This document shows positions 10,010 through 18,833 of a DNA stretch of 64,000 bases, piece after piece. Source of the stretch: an uncultured Pseudomonadales bacterium (GTDB lineage Bacteria > Pseudomonadota > Gammaproteobacteria > Pseudomonadales > Azotimanducaceae); the NCBI GenBank assembly GCA_943787425.1, contig CALSMJ010000005.1, positions 310,001 to 374,000 of the forward strand, written 5' to 3'. Positions within the stretch are counted from its first letter, which is position 1, and each line of letters begins with the position of its first letter. The notes beneath the pieces are model-generated. The model did no database searches and was not told where the DNA came from. It worked only from the letters and a program-made list of their open reading frames with translations. The position numbers and the translations under genes were made by a program.

Positions 10010-12213
10010 GCAACCTGCCTTCAGACCCTAGCCGCAGAACGTTTTTAAAATCCTCCAGCATGCTCGCAACCGGTAGCTTACTGGTCGGTTTTGAGCTCCC
10101 CTATAGTTTGGCTTCAACCCCCAAACCAAGCGGGGCCGCCTCGCTGATGACGGATGCCTTCATCCGTATTGATCGGGATAACACCATTACGGTCCTCATG
10201 AATCACGCCGAATTCGGCAACGGCGTCTATACCAGCCTTGCGATGATGGTGGCAGAAGAGCTGGATATCGATTGGCAGCGTCTGCAATGGGAAGCCGCGC
10301 CAACCGAGCCCCAGTACTACAGTCCAATTTTCGGCGAATATTTGACCGCCGGCAGCGTATCTACCGCTGGGGCTTTCGTGCCCATGCGCACGGCGGGCGC
10401 AAAAACCAAGGCGCTGCTAGTCCAGGCTGCAAGCCTCCTGTGGCAAAGCGATGCAACCCAATTAACCACCAACGCTGGTTGGATCACGCACATCGACGGT
10501 CGACGCGTGTCTTATGGGGGACTGATAAAAGTCATCCAGGACCACAACCTTGAGCCCCCAAAAACGGTCGATTTGAAACCCACATCCGCCTTCAGTGTGC
10601 TGGGGTTCCCCAAAAAGCGCATTGAAGCCCCGGAAAAAGTAACCGGCCAAGCTGTCTTTGGCATCGACATCAAGCGGCCAGGCATGATCTATGGCGCCGT
10701 CGCACGCCCCCCGGTCTACGGCAGCCGCGTGATTGCCTTTGATGACAAAGCAGCTCGCGCCATACCGGGGGTTTTGAAGGTTAAGGCCATCGATGCTGGC
10801 GTTGTGGTTCTGGCCAAAGACTACTGGACAGCAAGCAAAGGTGCCAAAGCACTCACAGTCCAATGGGATGATCTGGGGCTTGGTCAACTCTCGACCGCGG
10901 CCTTCACCAAAGACTATCGCGCATTGAGCAAAACAGAGGGTCTGTTGGCTGAAGATATTGGCGACGCCAAGGGGCTGCACGCAACGGCAAGCGCCGTTCA
11001 TGAAGCCGTCTATGAGATGCCCTATTTAGCCCACGCCACCATGGAGCCCATGAATTGTACAGCGCAGGTCTTTGACGACCGGTGCGAGATTTGGGTCGGC
11101 ACCCAAAATCAAGGTAATGACCGAACGGTTGTTGCCAAGATGCTCGGGCTACCGGAAACAAGCGTTGTAATCCATCGCACCTTGATGGGTGGCACCTTCG
11201 GTCGTCGAGCAAGCAAAACCGCAGACTTTATCACCGATGCGGTGCAAGCGGCCCAAGGGGAAACGGTCCCCGTGCAAATTATTTGGTCCCGCGAGGAAGA
11301 TATCCGCGGCGGGCACTATCGACCGTTGTTTGTGCATCGGCTTCGCGGCAGCCTTGATGCCGAGGGTTACCCCGCCTCTTGGCATCAAACCGCCGTGGGT
11401 CAATCCATCATGCAGGACACCAAACATGACCCAACGTATATGGTTCGAGACATCGATATTTATTCTGTCGATGGTTGCTTGCAAGAACCCTTCGGCGTCT
11501 TCCCCTATGGCACTGCCTACAAAATACCCCATCATCGTGTCGAAAGTCACAACCCGCCAAAGGTCGGCGTACATCCGCATGAATGGCGAGCTGTCGGACA
11601 CACCCACACAGGGATTGCTTATGAATGCTTTTTAGACGAATTAGCGCACCTGGGTGATAAAGACCCCTTGGCACTTCGACTGCATCTGACCCGAGATAAT
11701 AACCGAATGCACCAATTGCTTTTGCGACTCAAAGCAGTCTCGGACTGGGATCAACCCTTGGCGACAGGACGGGGACGCGGTGTGGCGGCGCGGGTCTATT
11801 CGGTGTCCCCCATTGCGCAAGCCGTCGAGGTAACCGTTGACCGCGATGGCAGCTTCACCGTTGATCGGGTTGTCTGCGTCGTCGATTGTGGATTTGCCGT
11901 GAACCCGTTGGGTATCGAGGCGCAAATTCAAGGCGGCGTGATGCTGGGACTCAATGCCGTGGCTTACGGCGCGATCGATTTGGTGGCTGGCCAGGTTCAG
12001 CAGAGCAACTTTCATGACTATCGGCCATTACGAATTAATCAAATGCCCGACGTTGAGGTTCATATTATGCAAAGTGATGCGCCGCCCACCGGCGTGGGCG
12101 AGCAAGCAACGACGCCGATCGCACCTGCCGTGGCCAATGCGCTATTTCACGCGACGGGCAAGCGAATTCGGCAGTTCCCGCTGGATCGATTCGGCTTTAC
12201 CCTGAAGGCTTAG
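10006..12213 (+). CDS. iorB: Molybdopterin-binding large subunit of a xanthine dehydrogenase-family enzyme (isoquinoline 1-oxidoreductase beta-like), Tat-exported
   Basis: 735 residues beginning with a twin-arginine signal SRRTFLK followed by a hydrophobic stretch (about residues 9-37), so the complex is exported folded to the periplasm. Family landmarks are HATMEPMNC (cofactor pocket), [24 protein letters not shown] and the catalytic Glu region [21 protein letters not shown] near the end. It oxidises N-heterocycles or aldehydes; many environmental homologues act as aldehyde dehydrogenases. The divergent PQQ alcohol dehydrogenase makes the aldehyde role the better guess, but this is inference. 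It overlaps the iron-sulfur subunit by 4 bp. Confidence 0.88.
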   Translation: MSNLPSDPSRRTFLKSSSMLATGSLLVGFELPYSLASTPKPSGAASLMTDAFIRIDRDNTITVLMNHAEFGNGVYTSLAMMVAEELDIDWQRLQWEAAPTEPQYYSPIFGEYLTAGSVSTAGAFVPMRTAGAKTKALLVQAASLLWQSDATQLTTNAGWITHIDGRRVSYGGLIKVIQDHNLEPPKTVDLKPTSAFSVLGFPKKRIEAPEKVTGQAVFGIDIKRPGMIYGAVARPPVYGSRVIAFDDKAARAIPGVLKVKAIDAGVVVLAKDYWTASKGAKALTVQWDDLGLGQLSTAAFTKDYRALSKTEGLLAEDIGDAKGLHATASAVHEAVYEMPYLAHATMEPMNCTAQVFDDRCEIWVGTQNQGNDRTVVAKMLGLPETSVVIHRTLMGGTFGRRASKTADFITDAVQAAQGETVPVQIIWSREEDIRGGHYRPLFVHRLRGSLDAEGYPASWHQTAVGQSIMQDTKHDPTYMVRDIDIYSVDGCLQEPFGVFPYGTAYKIPHHRVESHNPPKVGVHPHEWRAVGHTHTGIAYECFLDELAHLGDKDPLALRLHLTRDNNRMHQLLLRLKAVSDWDQPLATGRGRGVAARVYSVSPIAQAVEVTVDRDGSFTVDRVVCVVDCGFAVNPLGIEAQIQGGVMLGLNAVAYGAIDLVAGQVQQSNFHDYRPLRINQMPDVEVHIMQSDAPPTGVGEQATTPIAPAVANALFHATGKRIRQFPLDRFGFTLKA

Positions 12214-12433
12214 CTGGGCTCGGGACGCCTGACAGAAGCTGGCCTTGCATCGCGGCAATGACGCTCATCCAACACAATCGGTCGGGGAGACTGGCTGTCG
12301 ACAGCACCCAATGAAACCAAGGGGCTATTGCTTCACCCCTGAACGCCGATAAATACTATCGAGACTCCCGAACTCGATCAGCAACCTCTTTAAGAATTTA
12401 TGTGCAAGCAGCGCATTATTTTTCTGCCGCGAT

Positions 12434-12724
12434 CTATAAACTTGTCCGAACCACCGGCTCAGTCATATAAATAAGGCCCTTTGAGTGATCAAACAGATTA
12501 CAGGCTTGAAACAGCCGATCAAAGACCGCATCTTTGCGGGCTTCATCGGCAATAATCGTAATGATTGCCGCTTCGCCGTACTCGCCAAATTGTCGATCCG
12601 AAAACAGATCGTTCGAACGGCCCGTTTCAATCATCGCAACCGCCACGCCTTCGGTTTCTCGCATCGCGTCCAGCACGTCTGGCCCGCAATCTTTATGGAC
12701 TAATGCACCAATTTCTACTTGCAT
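12434..12724 (-). CDS. PII-like protein, second copy in the DUF1538 operon
   Basis: 96 residues (MQVEIGALVHKDCGPDVLDAMRE...). The beta-alpha-beta layout resembles the PII ferredoxin-like trimer fold, with GEAAIITIIADEARKDAVF matching the second half of the fold. I do not see the T-loop Tyr motif of GlnB, and similarity to canonical PII is low, so the call rests mostly on its position beside a clearer PII and on size. AAAGGGGG lies just before the ATG. It follows the first PII gene by 11 bp. It probably binds a small ligand or nucleotide and gates the DUF1538 protein; that is inference. Confidence 0.6.
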   Translation of the reverse strand: MQVEIGALVHKDCGPDVLDAMRETEGVAVAMIETGRSNDLFSDRQFGEYGEAAIITIIADEARKDAVFDRLFQACNLFDHSKGLIYMTEPVVRTSL

Positions 12725-12735
12725 ACGGCCCCCTT

Positions 12736-13092
12736 TTAATTTGCTGCGTTTAAAATCGCTTCGGGCACATAGGTTGCCACCCGGTCTAGCTTGACCATGT
12801 ACATGATGCCCATGCCCGGCGTGTCTAATTTCCCGGCTAAGTACATTGCCTCAAACACCAGATTCGCTTGTTCTTCAGAGACAATAATCCGGATGACTTC
12901 TTTCTGCTCGTCAATGGTTACCCCTAGTAGCCCCATCCGTTCTCGAATACCGGTTCCCCGGGCATAACTAATGGTTGCCCCTTGTGCTCCGATATTTTTA
13001 GCCGCCGCGAGTACCTCTTCGGCTAACTCTTTCTGCAAAACACAGGTAATCAAAAATGCATCAGATAAATAAGTAATGCTTCGCTCGTTCAT
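12736..13092 (-). CDS. PII family signalling protein linked to a DUF1538 membrane protein
   Basis: 118 residues. The segment GAQGATISYARGTGIRERMGLLG followed by KEVIRIIVSEEQANLVFEAM and GMGIMYMVKLDRVATYVPE fits the PII fold (the T-loop region, then the second beta-alpha unit and C-terminal strand). The conserved uridylylated Tyr context of GlnB/GlnK (LYRGAEY) is absent, so control by GlnD is unlikely. Its start overlaps the stop of the upstream DUF1538 gene by 4 bp, which is strong evidence for cotranslation and a physical partnership. PII proteins bound to transporters usually block or open them according to bound ADP/ATP or another nucleotide. Confidence 0.75.
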   Translation of the reverse strand: MNERSITYLSDAFLITCVLQKELAEEVLAAAKNIGAQGATISYARGTGIRERMGLLGVTIDEQKEVIRIIVSEEQANLVFEAMYLAGKLDTPGMGIMYMVKLDRVATYVPEAILNAAN

Positions 13093-14825
13093 AGCAACGC
13101 CTCCGTTACGGTATGCTTTTCAGACGACTTCTTTCGATGTAAGTATTGGATCACCAATCCCATGGAAAGTACTGCCAAGATCGGGCAAATACTGGCCAGG
13201 GACAAAATGCCGAAGCCTTCAACGGCCGAGACCGCCGAGCCCAGCCCTAAGCCCATCGCCAAGACCAATGGTACGGTGACTGGCCCCGTCGTGACCCCAG
13301 CACTATCCCAAGCCACATTCACGAATTCTTCGGTCGAAAATATGGTTAAGAAGACGCCCAGTAAATACAGCGGAATCAAGACTGTCATGAGATCAAAGCC
13401 AAGCACCAGTTTCGCAATCCCCAAGGCAATTCCGACAGCGACCCCCGTTGCCACGCTGTACATGAGCATTGATTTCTTGAAGGCGCCATTGGTTAAGTTT
13501 TGCACCGTTAAACCCAGCGCATTGAGGGCTGGCTCAGCTAGGGTCGCACCGAACCCCATCAGAAAGGCAAACGCAATCACAATGCAGATACCAACCAGCT
13601 CGGGATAAATCGGTGAGAACTGGCTAATGGGCAGCTCCATAAAGGCGGCCGGCAGAACACTACCTGCCTGAGAACCAATCGCACCCAGGCCATAGGTCAA
13701 GCCGACGTTGAAAATACACATGCCCACGATGCTGAGCGTAAGCCCGTAAAACGTCACCATTCGATTGGGCAATTTCGACCGTAACACAATGAACAAGACG
13801 AACATTAAGAACAACACCAGCGGTAAGATCGCCCGCACCCCCGTAACGATTTCGATCAAAGGTGTTTGATCCCAAGCCGTGGGTGCCACTGCGACCGCAT
13901 CCGACGCCAATTGCGCCGCCTGACGAATCTCATCAGGTGTGACCGTAAGGGACATGAATATCGCCAGGATCAGCACGGCTAAAATTGGAAATAAGGAGGC
14001 AAGGGTTACCACCCCAAATCCGGATAGAGAGGATTGGCCCTTGCCCGCTGCATTGGCGATCCCGATCCCTAACGACAAAACCAAAGGCACCGTCACCGGG
14101 CCGGTGGTCACCGCGCCACAATCCCAGGCAAGCCCAAGAACCGACCGCAGATTCGGATCAAGCCAGGCGTACCCGGTTAAAATCATAACCGGCACCAATG
14201 CGCAGTAGATCATGGGTTTAAGCGACCAGCCGCGAACAAACCGAATCGTTCCGAGGATCGCCGCCAGACCAACGCCTGCGCCCACCATCAGCACCAACGG
14301 CATGGTCCAGTTATTGAGCAGCTCATAAAGATAGGGCGCCGAATTGACATCAACCGAAGATCCAAAGGCCTGCAACGCCCCAATTGCTGGCTCTGCGAAG
14401 GTGACGCCCACCCCCAACATACCGATGATAATCAGGACAACGGTCATGGACGCTTTCTTCGGCAGGTTATCGCCAATTATATTGCCGAAGGGCATGAGGC
14501 CGGTGTTGAGACCTTCCATGAAAATCGCCAATCCCACGATCACCGCCACCAAACCGCCGCCCAACATCAGTGCTGAATCGATGGGATGTCTCAAAATCAA
14601 AATCTGAAATAAAATTAAGTAGGCTGCGAGCGGCACCACGGCCTTCACCTGATCCATAATACGGGTGTAACAATAAGGGCCGATCAAGGCCAAGGATTGC
14701 TGTAGAGAGATATCAAGCCGTTTATCAACTTTAGGCGCGCTCGGGTCTAACTTTGGCGCCAAAACATTGTAGCTGATGGTCTTATGGTGAAAAGACACGG
14801 CATTCAGATAGTCCGAATAGCGCAT
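13089..14825 (-). CDS. Duplicated DUF1538 integral membrane protein, putative transporter or channel
   Basis: 578 residues and highly hydrophobic, with roughly 12-14 membrane segments after a soluble N-terminus of about 60 residues. Two homologous halves are visible. GVTFAEPAIGAL in the first half matches GATLAEPALNAL in the second, and VTTGPVTVPLVLSLGIG matches VTTGPVTVPLVLAMGLG. Such pseudo-symmetry with conserved Glu/Pro and Thr/Gly motifs inside membrane helices is typical of inverted-repeat transporters. DUF1538 has no established substrate that I know of. It is the first gene of a three-gene operon with two PII-like proteins. An 8 bp inverted repeat lies in its leader (14839-14877). Confidence 0.8.
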   Translation of the reverse strand: MRYSDYLNAVSFHHKTISYNVLAPKLDPSAPKVDKRLDISLQQSLALIGPYCYTRIMDQVKAVVPLAAYLILFQILILRHPIDSALMLGGGLVAVIVGLAIFMEGLNTGLMPFGNIIGDNLPKKASMTVVLIIIGMLGVGVTFAEPAIGALQAFGSSVDVNSAPYLYELLNNWTMPLVLMVGAGVGLAAILGTIRFVRGWSLKPMIYCALVPVMILTGYAWLDPNLRSVLGLAWDCGAVTTGPVTVPLVLSLGIGIANAAGKGQSSLSGFGVVTLASLFPILAVLILAIFMSLTVTPDEIRQAAQLASDAVAVAPTAWDQTPLIEIVTGVRAILPLVLFLMFVLFIVLRSKLPNRMVTFYGLTLSIVGMCIFNVGLTYGLGAIGSQAGSVLPAAFMELPISQFSPIYPELVGICIVIAFAFLMGFGATLAEPALNALGLTVQNLTNGAFKKSMLMYSVATGVAVGIALGIAKLVLGFDLMTVLIPLYLLGVFLTIFSTEEFVNVAWDSAGVTTGPVTVPLVLAMGLGLGSAVSAVEGFGILSLASICPILAVLSMGLVIQYLHRKKSSEKHTVTEALL

Positions 14826-14838
14826 ATTTTGATTCCCC

Positions 14839-14877
14839 TAGTAGGTCAAAGACAACTGATCTAACCTGAACCTACTA
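14839..14877 (-). promoter_or_regulatory. Inverted repeat in the leader of the DUF1538-PII operon
   Basis: TAGTAGGT at 14839-14846 is repeated inverted as ACCTACTA at 14870-14877, 13 to 52 nt before the DUF1538 start codon. It could be an operator for a dimeric regulator or a stem in the mRNA leader. No regulator gene is adjacent, so function is open. Confidence 0.3.
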
Positions 14878-15186
14878 CATTTTGAACAAAATACTAGCCA
14901 AAATTGAATAATCTCAGTTAAGTCTTGATCCCTCAGAGCCTAATAAGACCGAATCAAGACGAATCATCCGACCGCTTGACCGATACTGGCAGCGATCAGC
15001 TTGGCCCGCTCACCAACAACTTCGCCTGACAAGGCTGAATCAATGCTCGTGGCTGTTTTCTCAACTCGAATCGCGTTGCACGTGGTAAGCTTTGTCACAC
15101 AAAGGCCGTCATACTCTGTCCATCAGACCAACACCCAGCGGGTTAAGAACCGACGGTTCACGGGCTTCAAAACTAAAGGAACGCGC

Positions 15187-17319
15187 GTGCAACCAATTTC
15201 ATTTTTATTACTACTGACCCTCTTTGGGCTGACGGCGTGTGAAGCCCCTAGCAAGGTTCAAGACCCCATTCTTGCGCCCCCCGTTGCCGAGCAAGTGCCG
15301 ACCTGGATCGGCGCCGGCGACCAACGACGTCTAGATGAATATTATTGGCTTCGAGATGATACTCGATCCGATCCAAAGGTCTTAGCGCTGCTCGCGGCTG
15401 AGAACGCCTATGGCCAACAGCTTATGGCTCACACCGAGGGACTCCAAACGACCCTCTTTCAAGAGATTACCAATCGATTACCCAAAAAGGATGCAACTGT
15501 GCCGATTGCGCTCGGGGGCTACCAATACTATCGCGCCTTTGAACCTGGTCTTGAACACCCCATCTATAAACGCTTCGACAATAATGACCCAGCAACTACG
15601 GAAATTGTGCTGGACGTCAACCAACTCGCACAGAACTTTGATTATTTTACCGTCGGCAACTGGGTCGTAAACCCGGCACAAGATCTAATCGCCTATGCCG
15701 AAGACACCCTTAGTCGGCGGATCTACACTTTGAGAATCAAAGCCATCGGATCCGACGCGGCGCATCCAGACGTCATCACCGGCGCAGCACCGTCGATGGC
15801 CTGGAGTCAGGATGGCCAAACCCTGTTCTACATTAAGAAACACCCGCAGACGCTGCTCGAAAACGAAGTCTATCGGCATCAACTTGGCACCGATCAAAGT
15901 GAGGATCAGTTGGTTTATCGGGAGACGGACCCAACCTTCTCCCTTTGGCTGGAAGAGAGTCGCAGCAAAACCTTCATCTTCATTAGGGCCAGCAGCACCG
16001 ATAGCACCGAGACGCTCATCATTCCCCGAGCGTCCCCAGCAGACGCGCCCTACCCACTGCTCGCACGCGCAGACCAACATGAATACCGAGCGCGGCATCT
16101 CAATAATCACTTCTACTTATTAACCAACGATCAGGCCCCAAACTACCGATTGATGCGCGTTGAAGTGGGGAATGCTCACGAACAATCGGCCTGGAAACCC
16201 TTGATCACGCCGGATCCCGCCATCTTTATCGAGGATTTTGAAGTTTTCGATACCTTTATCGTGACCAAGGAAATCGAAGCCGGCATTGCGCGGCTGCGAA
16301 TCTATGACAAAAGCGGTCAACCGACTCGGGATATACCGATCGAAGATGTTCCCGCAACGCTCAATTTGTCTGCTAACCCAGATGCGACCGCAAGCGTTGT
16401 TCGATATGAGCTGAGCAGTTTGAAAACGCCAGACAGCACGCTTTCTTTTAATACCGAGACGGGCGACACACAATTGCTCAAGCAAGCCAAAGTAGACGGC
16501 GCCTTCAATCCGGATCATTACACGACGGAATATCATACTTTTAGGGCTTCCGATGGCGCACAGGTGCCCATATCCCTCGTTTATAACCACACCTTAAAGC
16601 GCCAACCCCGACCCGCCTATCTTTACGCCTATGGATCTTACGGCTATTCCACCGAGCCTTATTTTCGATCTGCGAGCCTTTCGTTGTTAGACCGCGGGTT
16701 CGTTTTTGCCATCATCCATGTACGCGGCGGCCAAGAACTAGGCCGGCAGTGGTACGAACAGGGCCGCCTATTTCAAAAGAAAAATACCTTTACCGATTTT
16801 ATTGAGGGCTCTCGATATTTAGCTGCCACCGGGTTGGCGGATCCCAACAATCTGTTCGCTGCGGGCGGCTCTGCTGGCGGCCTGCTGATGGGCGTCATTG
16901 CCAATGAGGCACCCGACGTCTATCAAGGCATTATTGCCAAAGTGCCCTTCGTTGACGTTGTGACGACCATGCTCGACGACAGCATTCCGCTCACCACTTC
17001 TGAGTATCGCGAGTGGGGGGATCCTAGGATTGCCGCCGACTATGATTATATGTTGTCTTACTCGCCTTATGATCAAGTTAAGGCACAGAACTATCCGAAC
17101 ATGTTGGTCACGACCGGACTACACGACTCTCAGGTGCAATATTTTGAGCCCGCAAAATGGGTTGCTCGACTGCGTCGCCTGAAGACCGACGACAATCATT
17201 TGATATTGGATACTGATATGGCCTCGGGTCACAGTGGCCCCTCGGGCCGCTATGAGCGCTACCGAAGAACGGCACTGGAATATGCCTTCATTTTGGACCA
17301 TTTAGACACGGCGCAGTAA
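15187..17319 (+). CDS. ptrB: Prolyl oligopeptidase family serine peptidase (oligopeptidase B type), lipoprotein
   Basis: I place the start at the GTG at 15187 (710 residues) because AAAGGA precedes it by 6 nt. The protein then begins with a lipoprotein signal, PISFLLLLTLFGLTAC, with lipobox L-T-A-C; the longer open frame from 15001 adds a non-protein-like leader. A seven-bladed propeller region is followed by the alpha/beta hydrolase domain, with catalytic Ser562 in GGSAGG, Asp647 in TGLHDSQVQY and His682 in ASGHSGPSG. YAYGSYGYS and HVRGGQELGRQWYEQGR are S9A oligopeptidase B signatures. It cleaves short peptides after basic residues. A lipid anchor would put it in the cell envelope, unlike cytosolic PtrB of enterobacteria. 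Confidence 0.88.
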   Translation: MQPISFLLLLTLFGLTACEAPSKVQDPILAPPVAEQVPTWIGAGDQRRLDEYYWLRDDTRSDPKVLALLAAENAYGQQLMAHTEGLQTTLFQEITNRLPKKDATVPIALGGYQYYRAFEPGLEHPIYKRFDNNDPATTEIVLDVNQLAQNFDYFTVGNWVVNPAQDLIAYAEDTLSRRIYTLRIKAIGSDAAHPDVITGAAPSMAWSQDGQTLFYIKKHPQTLLENEVYRHQLGTDQSEDQLVYRETDPTFSLWLEESRSKTFIFIRASSTDSTETLIIPRASPADAPYPLLARADQHEYRARHLNNHFYLLTNDQAPNYRLMRVEVGNAHEQSAWKPLITPDPAIFIEDFEVFDTFIVTKEIEAGIARLRIYDKSGQPTRDIPIEDVPATLNLSANPDATASVVRYELSSLKTPDSTLSFNTETGDTQLLKQAKVDGAFNPDHYTTEYHTFRASDGAQVPISLVYNHTLKRQPRPAYLYAYGSYGYSTEPYFRSASLSLLDRGFVFAIIHVRGGQELGRQWYEQGRLFQKKNTFTDFIEGSRYLAATGLADPNNLFAAGGSAGGLLMGVIANEAPDVYQGIIAKVPFVDVVTTMLDDSIPLTTSEYREWGDPRIAADYDYMLSYSPYDQVKAQNYPNMLVTTGLHDSQVQYFEPAKWVARLRRLKTDDNHLILDTDMASGHSGPSGRYERYRRTALEYAFILDHLDTAQ

Positions 17320-17400
17320 GGCGTGCTCGATGCAATCAGCCCAACCAAACCGGCAGTTTGGGCGCCACCCAGTGGCGTTAAGAATTAGCCACAGGTCGGC

Positions 17401-18669
17401 TTAGCGCCGATGATGCAGTCGCACCGGTAATGATTTAATCCCCCGAATAAAATTATTTGGGTTTCGTTCCGCCGGGCCAACCACTTCGATCTGTTCATAT
17501 CGCTTATGAATTTCTTCCCAGAGCACCCGGAGTTGCATCTCCGCCAACCGGTTGCCCATACAACGATGAATTCCAAAGCCAAAGGCAACATGGGCGCGGG
17601 CATTGGGGCGATCGATCATGAGTCGGTCTGCCTCGGGAAAAACACTTTCGTCCCGGTTTCCTGACAGGTACCACATGACCACCTTCTCACCCGCCCGAAT
17701 CATTTCGTCTCCCAAACGCTGGTCGGCCAGGGCCCGACGCCGCATATGAATCACCGGCGTCTGCCAACGAATCATTTCCGAAACCATGTTCGGGATCAGT
17801 TCTGGGCGATCCATCAGCAAGCGATGCTGATCCGGAAACTCGTTCAACGCCAGGACCCCGCCAGAGATACTGTTGCGCGTGGTGTCATTGCCCCCGACAA
17901 TGAGTAGCAGAATATTGCCGAGAAACAGCATCGGGTTCTCAGTCATATTTTGCGTGTCTTTGCCGTGGGCCATCATCGAGATTAGATCAAACTTTGGCGG
18001 CCGGGAAACTCGGTCCTGCCAGAGCCCCATAAACGTTCCAGCGCAGTCCATAAGATCGGCTTTGCGCTGCTCGGGGTCCAAGACCTGGGCACCGGTTAAC
18101 TCGGGCGTATCGGTTGTGATATCAGACCAGTGAATGAGCTTGCGTCGATCTTCGTAGGGGAAATCGAATAAGGTTGCGAGCATTCGCGCGGTTAACTCAA
18201 CCGACACCGCATCGACCCAATCAAAGGTGTCATTGGCGGGCAGATGACTCAAAATATCAACCACCCGCTCACGAATCAGGGGCTCGAAATTCGCCAAATT
18301 ACTGGGCGCGACTGATGGCGCAACGGTTGCGCGCTGCCGATCATGATCGGGGGAGTCCATCGCGATGAAATTCTCGATGACGACGTCTGTACTCTGCAAG
18401 GACTCCTGGGGCGGCGTTTCCGCAATGGCGATACCATCGGCGGATGAGAAAACCTGATGATTGGTGTCGACCGCCTTAATCAGCTCATGGGAACTGACGG
18501 ACCAATAGGGTCCGGTTGGGCTATTGGGTTGAAAATGCACCGGTGCTTCCGCCCGCAGCTTGGCAAACGGGGCTTGCCAAGTGTCATTCAGATACAGCTG
18601 CGGATCGCTCACATCGAGGCTTTGCAGATCCAGATCCGATCCCATGGCTTCACTCATAGCAGATTCCAT
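17401..18669 (-). CDS. Cytochrome P450
   Basis: 422 residues, soluble, the usual bacterial size. The oxygen-binding I-helix motif is VGGNDTTRNS (about residue 260), ExxR is E-M-I-R in SEMIRWQTPV, and the heme loop is FGFGIHRCMG with the thiolate ligand Cys370. These together are diagnostic. The sequence style (EAPVHFQ near the start, IHMRR after the K-helix) is like bacterial P450s that hydroxylate terpenes, sterols or fatty acids; the substrate is not decidable here. No ferredoxin or ferredoxin reductase gene is adjacent. It converges with the oligopeptidase gene. Confidence 0.92.
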   Translation of the reverse strand: MESAMSEAMGSDLDLQSLDVSDPQLYLNDTWQAPFAKLRAEAPVHFQPNSPTGPYWSVSSHELIKAVDTNHQVFSSADGIAIAETPPQESLQSTDVVIENFIAMDSPDHDRQRATVAPSVAPSNLANFEPLIRERVVDILSHLPANDTFDWVDAVSVELTARMLATLFDFPYEDRRKLIHWSDITTDTPELTGAQVLDPEQRKADLMDCAGTFMGLWQDRVSRPPKFDLISMMAHGKDTQNMTENPMLFLGNILLLIVGGNDTTRNSISGGVLALNEFPDQHRLLMDRPELIPNMVSEMIRWQTPVIHMRRRALADQRLGDEMIRAGEKVVMWYLSGNRDESVFPEADRLMIDRPNARAHVAFGFGIHRCMGNRLAEMQLRVLWEEIHKRYEQIEVVGPAERNPNNFIRGIKSLPVRLHHRR

Positions 18670-18833
18670 CTAGGGCAAAAAGACCTTCAACATAAGTGAA
18701 TTGCAGCACTGTGGCAACCCGATGCCGGGGTGCTCCGTTTGAACAAGAACCGGTTTTGGCAACCTTTCCTCATTGCACCGGGTTGTGCATCCGAAACAAT
18801 CCCTGTCGCGATGGAACGCCTTATTGGGCCAGC

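Noticed and set aside
12214-12433. Terminator between the IorB-like gene and the PII gene
   Set aside because: Only a 5 bp AGGGG/CCCCT stem with a long loop and no T tract.
15001-15186. 62-codon upstream extension of the oligopeptidase
   Set aside because: Lacks a ribosome site and would hide the lipoprotein signal; GTG 15187 has a good Shine-Dalgarno sequence.
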